From NCBI GenBank assembly GCA_009746045.1, contig RPFO01001873.1, positions 1 to 58,536 on the forward strand: a stretch of DNA of 58,536 nt. The letters are read 5' to 3'. Below, in pieces: positions 52,771 through 58,536 of this stretch. The number at the start of each line of letters is the position of its first letter. Within the stretch, counting starts at the first letter, position 1. Under the pieces are notes generated by a model that made no database searches, was not told the origin of the DNA, and saw only the letters and a program-made list of their open reading frames with translations. The stretch is from Mesostigma viride (Eukaryota > Streptophyta > Mesostigmatophyceae > Mesostigmatales > Mesostigmataceae). The position numbers and the translations under genes were made by a program.

Positions 52771-55413
52771 TTTCTAGGCTGACATGATGAACCGACGGGG
52801 GTTCCTGGATTGAGACACGTTTTTTTCTCCATGCACAGCTGAAAAAACCTGCGCCGAGGTGCGGCACCGCGGCCTACAGTAGTGATTACTGTCTGCGACA
52901 CGCCGGGGCTGGCTGCATCTACCTGTCGGCCAATTGTGACCCGTGGGCTAGGCGAATTTGAATGCGGCTTTCCCGTTAGTTGTGGCTCCACCGCTCCAGT
53001 TTTCTAGGCTGACATGATGAACCGACGGGGGTTCCTGGATTGAGACACGTTTTTTCTCCATGCACAGCTGAAAAAACCTGCGCCGAGGTGCGGCACCGCG
53101 GCCTACAGTAGTGATTACTGTCTGCGACACGCCCGGGGCTGGCTGCATCTACCTGTCGGCCAATTGTGACCCGTGGGCTAGGCGAATTTGAATGCGGCTT
53201 TCCCGTTAGTTGTGGCTCCACCGCTCCAGTTTTCTAGGCTGACATGATGAACCGACGGGGGTTCCTGGATTGAGACACGTTTTTTTCTCCATGCACAGCT
53301 GAAAAAACCTGCGCCGAGGTGCGGCACCGCGGCCTACAGTAGTGATTACTGTCTGCGACACGCCCGGGGCTGGCTGCATCTACCTGTCGGCCAATTGTGA
53401 CCCGTGGGCTAGGCGAATTTGAATGCGGCTTTCCCGTTAGTTGTGGCTCCACCGCTCCAGTTTTCTAGGCTGACATGATGAACCGACGGGGGTTCCTGGA
53501 TTGAGACACGTTTTTTTCTCCATGCACAGCTGAAAAAACCTGCGCCGAGGTGCGGCACCGCGGCCTACAGTAGTGATTACTGTCTGCGACACGCCCGGGG
53601 CTGGCTGCATCTACCTGTCGGCCAATTGTGACCCGTGGGCTAGGCGAATTTGAATGCGGCTTTCCCGTTAGTTGTGGCTCCACCGCTCCAGTTTTCTAGG
53701 CTGACATGATGAACCGACGGGGGTTCCTGGATTGAGACACGTTTTTTTCTCCATGCACAGCTGAAAAAACCTGCGCCGAGGTGCGGCACCGCGGCCTACA
53801 GTAGTGATTACTGTCTGCGACACGCCCGGGGCTGGCTGCATCTACCTGTCGGCCAATTGTGACCCGTGGGCTAGGCGAATTTGAATGCGGCTTTCCCGTT
53901 AGTTGTGGCTCCACCGCTCCAGTTTTCTAGGCTGACATGATGAACCGACGGGGGTTCCTGGATTGAGACACGTTTTTTTCTCCATGCACAGCTGAAAAAA
54001 CCTGCGCCGAGGTGCGGCACCGCGGCCTACAGTAGTGATTACTGTCTGCGACACGCCCGGGGCTGGCTGCATCTACCTGTCGGCCAATTGTGACCCGTGG
54101 GCTAGGCGAATTTGAATGCGGCTTTCCCGTTAGTTGTGGCTCCACCGCTCCAGTTTTCTAGGCTGACATGATGAACCGACGGGGGTTCCTGGATTGAGAC
54201 ACGTTTTTTTCTCCATGCACAGCTGAAAAAACCTGCGCCGAGGTGCGGCACCGCGGCCTACAGTACTTAGTGATTACTGTCTGCGACACGCCCGGGGCTG
54301 GCTGCATCTACCTGTCGGCCAATTGTGACCCGTGGGCTAGGCGAATTTGAATGCGGCTTTCCCGTTAGTTGTGGCTCCACCGCTCCAGTTTTCTAGGCTG
54401 ACATGATGAACCGACGGGGGTTCCTGGATTGAGACACGTTTTTTTCTCCATGCACAGCTGAAAAAACCTGCGCCGAGGTGCGGCACCGCGGCCTATGTAG
54501 TAGTGATTACTGTCTGCGACACGCCCGGGGCTGGCTGCATCTACCTGTCGGCCAATTGTGACCCGTGGGCTAGGCGAATTTGAATGCGGCTTTCCCGTTA
54601 GTTGTGGCTCCACCGCTCCAGTTTTCTAGGCTGACATGATGAACCGACGGGGGTTCCTGGATTGAGACACGTTTTTTTTCTCCATGCACAGCTGAAAAAA
54701 CCTGCGCCGAGGTGCGGCACCGCGGCCTACAGTAGTGATTACTGTCTGCGACACGCCCGGGGCTGGCTGCATCTACCTGTCGGCCAATTGTGACCCGTGG
54801 GCTAGGCGAATTTGAATGCGGCTTTCCCGTTAGTTGTGGCTCCACCGCTCCAGTTTTCTAGGCTGACATGATGAACCGACGGGGGTTCCTGGATTGAGAC
54901 ACGTTTTTTTCTCCATGCACAGCTGAAAAAACCTGCGCCGAGGTGCGGCACCGCGGCCTACAGTAGTGATTACTGTCTGCGACACGCCCGGGGCTGGCTG
55001 CATCTACCTGTCGGCCAATTGTGACCCGTGGGCTAGGCGAATTTGAATGCGGCTTTCCCGTTAGTTGTGGCTCCACCGCTCCAGTTTTCTAGGCTGACAT
55101 GATGAACCGACGGGGGTTCCTGGATTGAGACACGTTTTTTTCTCCATGCACAGCTGAAAAAACCTGCGCCGAGGTGCGGCACCGCGGCCTACAGTAGTGA
55201 TTACTGTCTGCGACACGCCCGGGGCTGGCTGCATCTACCTGTCGGCCAATTGTGACCCGTGGGCTAGGCGAATTTGAATGCGGCTTTCCCGTTAGTTGTG
55301 GCTCCACCGCTCCAGTTTTCTAGGCTGACATGATGAACCGACGGGGGTTCCTGGATTGAGACACGTTTTTTTCTCCATGCACAGCTGAAAAAACCTGCGC
55401 CGAGGTGCGGCAC
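52771..55413. repeat. 231-bp satellite, eleven full units and one partial
   Basis: Units begin TTTCTAGGCTGACATGATG at 52771, 53001, 53231, 53462, 53693, 53924, 54155, 54389, 54623, 54855, 55086 and 55317 (spacing 230-234). They are almost identical. Differences are T-run lengths, a missing C in the first unit, and changes at the CAGTAGTGATTACTG hairpin. The period is mostly a multiple of three, so a minus frame (MEPQLTGKPHSNSPSP) repeats. I treat that as an artefact. Confidence 0.98.
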
Positions 55414-55429
55414 TAGGAAGGGGGGTGTG

Positions 55430-55980
55430 ACATTTTGTGATATTTTGTGACATGTCACGTGACATTTTGTGATGTGGATGTGACAAAATGTGACACTTTG
55501 TGATTTTTTGTGACAAAACTGTGATATTCTGTGACATTTCGTGACAAATCATGTGATAAAACCAGCATATTCTGTGATTATCTTTGTGACAAAAACAAGG
55601 AAATTATCACAAAATATCAATGTCACGACTTGACAAAACGCACTGACAAAATCCGTGACATTATCACTGATATATCACGAAAAAAAGGGTGACAAATCCG
55701 TGACATTATCACTGATATATCACGAAAAAAAGGGTGACAAATCCGTGACATTATCACTGATATATCACGAAAAAAGGGTGACAAATCCGTGACATTATCA
55801 CTGATATATCACGAAAAAAGGGTGACAAAATCCGTGACATTGTCACTGATATATCAGGAAAAAAGGGCGACAAAATCCGTGACATTGTCACTGATAAATC
55901 TAGGGAGAAAACAGTGACATAAAACCACGGGCGATCATGACATATCACACAGATATATCGTGACATGTCACACAGATATA
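55430..55980. repeat. TGTGACA-rich repeats with a 45-bp tandem part
   Basis: Irregular TTTTGTGACA words lead into four to six tandem copies of GACAAATCCGTGACATTATC plus ACTGATATATCACGAAAA (period 44-46, about 55641-55905). Confidence 0.85.
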
Positions 55981-56345
55981 TCAGAACACATTCCAAAGCA
56001 AAACGGATGAAAAGCACGCCTCGCGATTTCTTTATTACAAATATAAAGATAAATGTAACAGATCTTCATTCTTCAGTCTTGATTCTTCATTCTTCAACAG
56101 TGATTATCGATCAGTGACAATTTGCAAACGCCGGCTTGGCGCTTGTCGTTGCGTGACAGAAATCTCGGAATGTTCCTGGAATGCATTAAAAAACGCACAT
56201 GCGCAAGAAACATGAACGGATGGTTGGTGTCAATTGTCTCATCTGCCACCGCACCCTAGTAACCAATTCATGAACAAGAAAGCGCTCGGTATAGATCAAG
56301 AAAACAAAAACAAACATGCGCAGCCGTAGTGCCTAGATGACGATG

Positions 56346-57914
56346 TCAAGTGGACGACGACGAGGAGGCCGGCACCTTGTCTCCCTGTGAGCAGAAAAAA
56401 AAGGCAAGTTTAAACACTCAAGATGTGTCATAGCCTTTCACAGCCTCGATCAATAGAAATGTTGCACATCAAAATCAACGTGTTGCCTAGAACATCCTTG
56501 AATGGGTTTCAAGAACAGCAAGGCGGCCTCCCCGCCCGCAAACTCATAATCCCAGTGTTTACAACCCCCTCATGAGGGGGTTGTAAAATTGCAATCACTC
56601 ATTAAAAAAAAAAAAAAAAATCCCAGTTTCACACACTGCCCACTCATAAATAATCCCAGGTTCTGACAGCCCCCGCTCAGCCCACTCATGAACAACCCAG
56701 TTTAGACCCCCCCACTCATACACTATCCCAGTTTCCCACAGCCCCCACTCAGCCCACTCTGACATAAACCACCCCAGTTTAGACCCCCCTCTCATAAATA
56801 ACCCCAGTTTCCCACAGTCACCACTCAGCCACCCATAAACCACCCAGTTTCCAACCCGCCCCCCTCATAAATAATCCCAATGGTTTACAACCCCCTCAAT
56901 CAGTAATCAAAAACAAAAAAATCCCACTTTTCACACACTGCCTACTCATAAATAATCCCAGTTTATGACAGCCCCTGCTCAGCCCACTCATAAACAATCC
57001 AGTTAAATACAACCCCCCACCCACACATTATCCCAGTTTCCACAGCCCCACTCAGCCCACTCTGACATAAACCACACCAGTTTAGACCCCCCCTCTCATA
57101 AATAACCCCAGGTTCCTACAGCCCCCCACTCAGCCCACTCATAAACCACCCATGCAGTTTACAACCTCCCCCTCATATTAACCCCAGTTCTCCACAGCCC
57201 CCGGGGGCTATGAAAAACGAGTGCGCCACTCAGCCACCTCAAATGCCACCGAGTTTACAGTCCCCCCCCCCCTCATAAATAATCCCAAGTGTTTACAACC
57301 TCCTCAATCAGTTGTTAAAAAAAAAAAAAAAACAGTTTCACACACTGCCCACTCATAAATAATCCCAGTTTCCGACAGCCCCCGCCCAGCCCACATAAAT
57401 AACGCGGTTGACAACCCCCCAACAGCCCCCGCTCAGCCCACTAAAAAACAACCCAGTTTACAGCCCCTCCACTCATAAATAACCCCAATTTCCCACAGCC
57501 CCCACTCTGCCCACTCATGAACTACCCCTGTTTGCAACCCCCCAAATCACACCACTCATAACCATGTCCAGGTTTACAACCCCACCCACTCCTGAGACTT
57601 ACTTCAGGGGTTGCATGGGAGACATCGGCCGCCTTTCTGGCTGCAATCATTGCCTCCTTCTTGGCAAGGAGCGCGGCCAGCGCCGCCTCTACCGAGGCCA
57701 TGTCTTCATCTGCTCTTTGCGCAGGCAACATGGATGATGGCACCGATGCTGTGGCGGTTGTTGAAGGGAGTGCTGTCGGGGGCAGGATTGTCGGCGCTGC
57801 CGGCGGTGGTGGTGCTGCTGCAGGCAGCTTTGCGAGCTTCGTGCACGGCTGCACTCTTGGATCGGCAGCGCTGCGTTTCTCTCGGCGTGAACCGGCCTTC
57901 ACTACGCTTCCCAT
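56346..57914 (-). CDS. small two-exon gene, unrecognised
   Basis: Exon 1 (57914-57603) starts at ATG with GSVVKAGSRREKRSAADPR. It has a Pro/Ala/Thr-rich middle (PAAAPPPPAAPTILPP) and an alanine-rich helix (MASVEAALAALLAKKEAMIA), ending ATPE before donor GTAAGT. Exon 2 (56384-56346) follows the strong acceptor TTTTTTTTCTGCTCACAG in phase 0 and adds GDKVPASSSSST and TGA, giving 116 residues. The 1,218-bp intron is the degenerate repeat array at 56500-57590. The open frame extends upstream of the ATG (hydrophobic IFIVVVLGSHLV), so an upstream exon is possible. No family recognised. Confidence 0.5.
56500..57590. repeat. degenerate ACTCATAAATAATCCCAG repeat array
   Basis: Words ACTCATAAATAATCCCAG, CCCACAGCCCCCACTCAGCC and AACCACCCAGTTTA recur every 50-70 bp. 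A longer landmark (TCACACACTGCC(C/T)ACTCATA) recurs at about 56627, 56931 and 57334. Poly-A runs follow TCATTAAA/AATCAG near 56605, 56905 and 57310. It lies within the putative intron 56385-57602. Confidence 0.8.
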
Positions 57915-57919
57915 TTCAA

Positions 57920-58536
57920 ATCGATGACCATTGAAGCCTAATTGACTAAAAATGAGATTGCTGAAGGGCACTAACATTGTAAGGGTGACCAAGTGAGACC
58001 CTAGCACTACTACTATGAAGATGCCAAAGACCAAGAAACCACGAAATTGGATATTATGAGCAACATGTTGAAAGAAGCAAAGCTCATAACTGCGTGTGCT
58101 ACCAACTCCCTTGCTGCCCCCATGAGGAATTATTAGCCCCCCTCCGCCTGTCCCATGATAAGGAATACATAACTAACTGACTGACAAGGAATACGCAACA
58201 CAATCACAATGATTAGAAAGGAGCTATGGCGTTTCAGAGAAAAAATGATTTTCTTACAAAACCTTAAGCGTGCTGCTCTCAGTCAGTGTTCCAACAAAAA
58301 GTTCTGGTTCAAGATAACTCGTCCAGTGGTGTGACTCTTTGGAGGTTTTATCCCAAAGGACGAGCCTCAAAGTTGATCACACATGTCTCCTAGAGCCCAA
58401 TGACTGAACTCCTAATAAAAATAGGCACAAGGATTTTTCTCATATATATTAGACAGTGTCATTTTTACAATTTGCTAACAAGGTTAAAAGCGCTGATTGT
58501 CAACAAAAAGGAGCTGATGGAAAGTGCAGCAGAGAC
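57920..58536. other. no gene recognised at right edge
   Basis: A hydrophobic minus frame continues to 58034 and may be part of an upstream exon of the 56346-57914 gene. Beyond that I see nothing I can support. Confidence 0.4.

Noticed and set aside
52771-55413. CRISPR-like array
   Set aside because: Units are contiguous 231-bp tandem repeats without unique spacers, in a eukaryotic context.
52755-55552. Repeated minus-strand frame MEPQLTGKPHSNS
   Set aside because: It is a by-product of a satellite with a period divisible by three. There is no start context and no variation pattern of selected protein.

Overview
This is a eukaryotic nuclear window dominated by repeats. The signs are GT-AG introns (some about 50-110 bp), two full-length LTR retrotransposons, LINE fragments, a hAT-like non-autonomous transposon and very long micro- and minisatellites. 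There are no operons and no ribosome-binding-site spacing. GC-rich intronless coding beside AT-poor satellites suits a unicellular alga or another protist. I cannot name the organism from the sequence, and my leaning toward a green alga is weak.

Layout. 1-2.3 kb: exon-like blocks of a minus-strand gene I do not recognise. 2.32-8.68 kb: a young Ty1/copia element (two 432-bp LTRs, 5-bp target duplication CTCTA). 8.7-18.0 kb: an interval bracketed by a 29-bp inverted repeat. It holds an unrecognised minus-strand gene, a GC-rich minisatellite, a CTTCACGT satellite, and a plus-strand polyQ gene whose putative intron is almost entirely an octamer minisatellite. 18.0-20.0 kb: a foldback element and the 3' end of a LINE. 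20.05-28.08 kb: a second LTR element (697/696-bp LTRs, target duplication TATTG) with divergent copia-like enzymes in the unusual order integrase, protease, RT, RNase H. 28.2-30.7 kb: a (GAT)n tract and G/C-homopolymer-rich DNA around an inverted repeat.

32.34-33.60 kb: the one clear host gene, an intronless ZIP metal transporter. 34-36 kb: dispersed repeat families. 36.2-38.2 kb: a multi-exon plus-strand gene with a Cys/His cluster. 39.1-40.0 kb: 217 perfect copies of CATC. 41.4-43.6 kb: a 290-bp satellite interrupted by a hAT-like element, then an 86-bp satellite. 44.6-47.5 kb: (CT)n beside a candidate exon, small ORFs, and a 15-bp minisatellite next to a 56-bp terminal repeat. 48.2-52.1 kb: out-of-order LINE-type fragments separated by a duplicated 142-bp sequence. 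52.8-55.4 kb: a homogeneous 231-bp satellite. 55.4-58.5 kb: TGTGACA-rich repeats and a small minus-strand two-exon gene whose intron is a degenerate repeat array.

The genes do not form a pathway. The window reads as a gene-poor region built by retrotransposition, DNA-transposon insertion and satellite growth, with a few host genes whose introns absorb repeats. Several protein-like stretches are broken by one-base shifts, some at homopolymer runs, which could be real decay or sequencing error.
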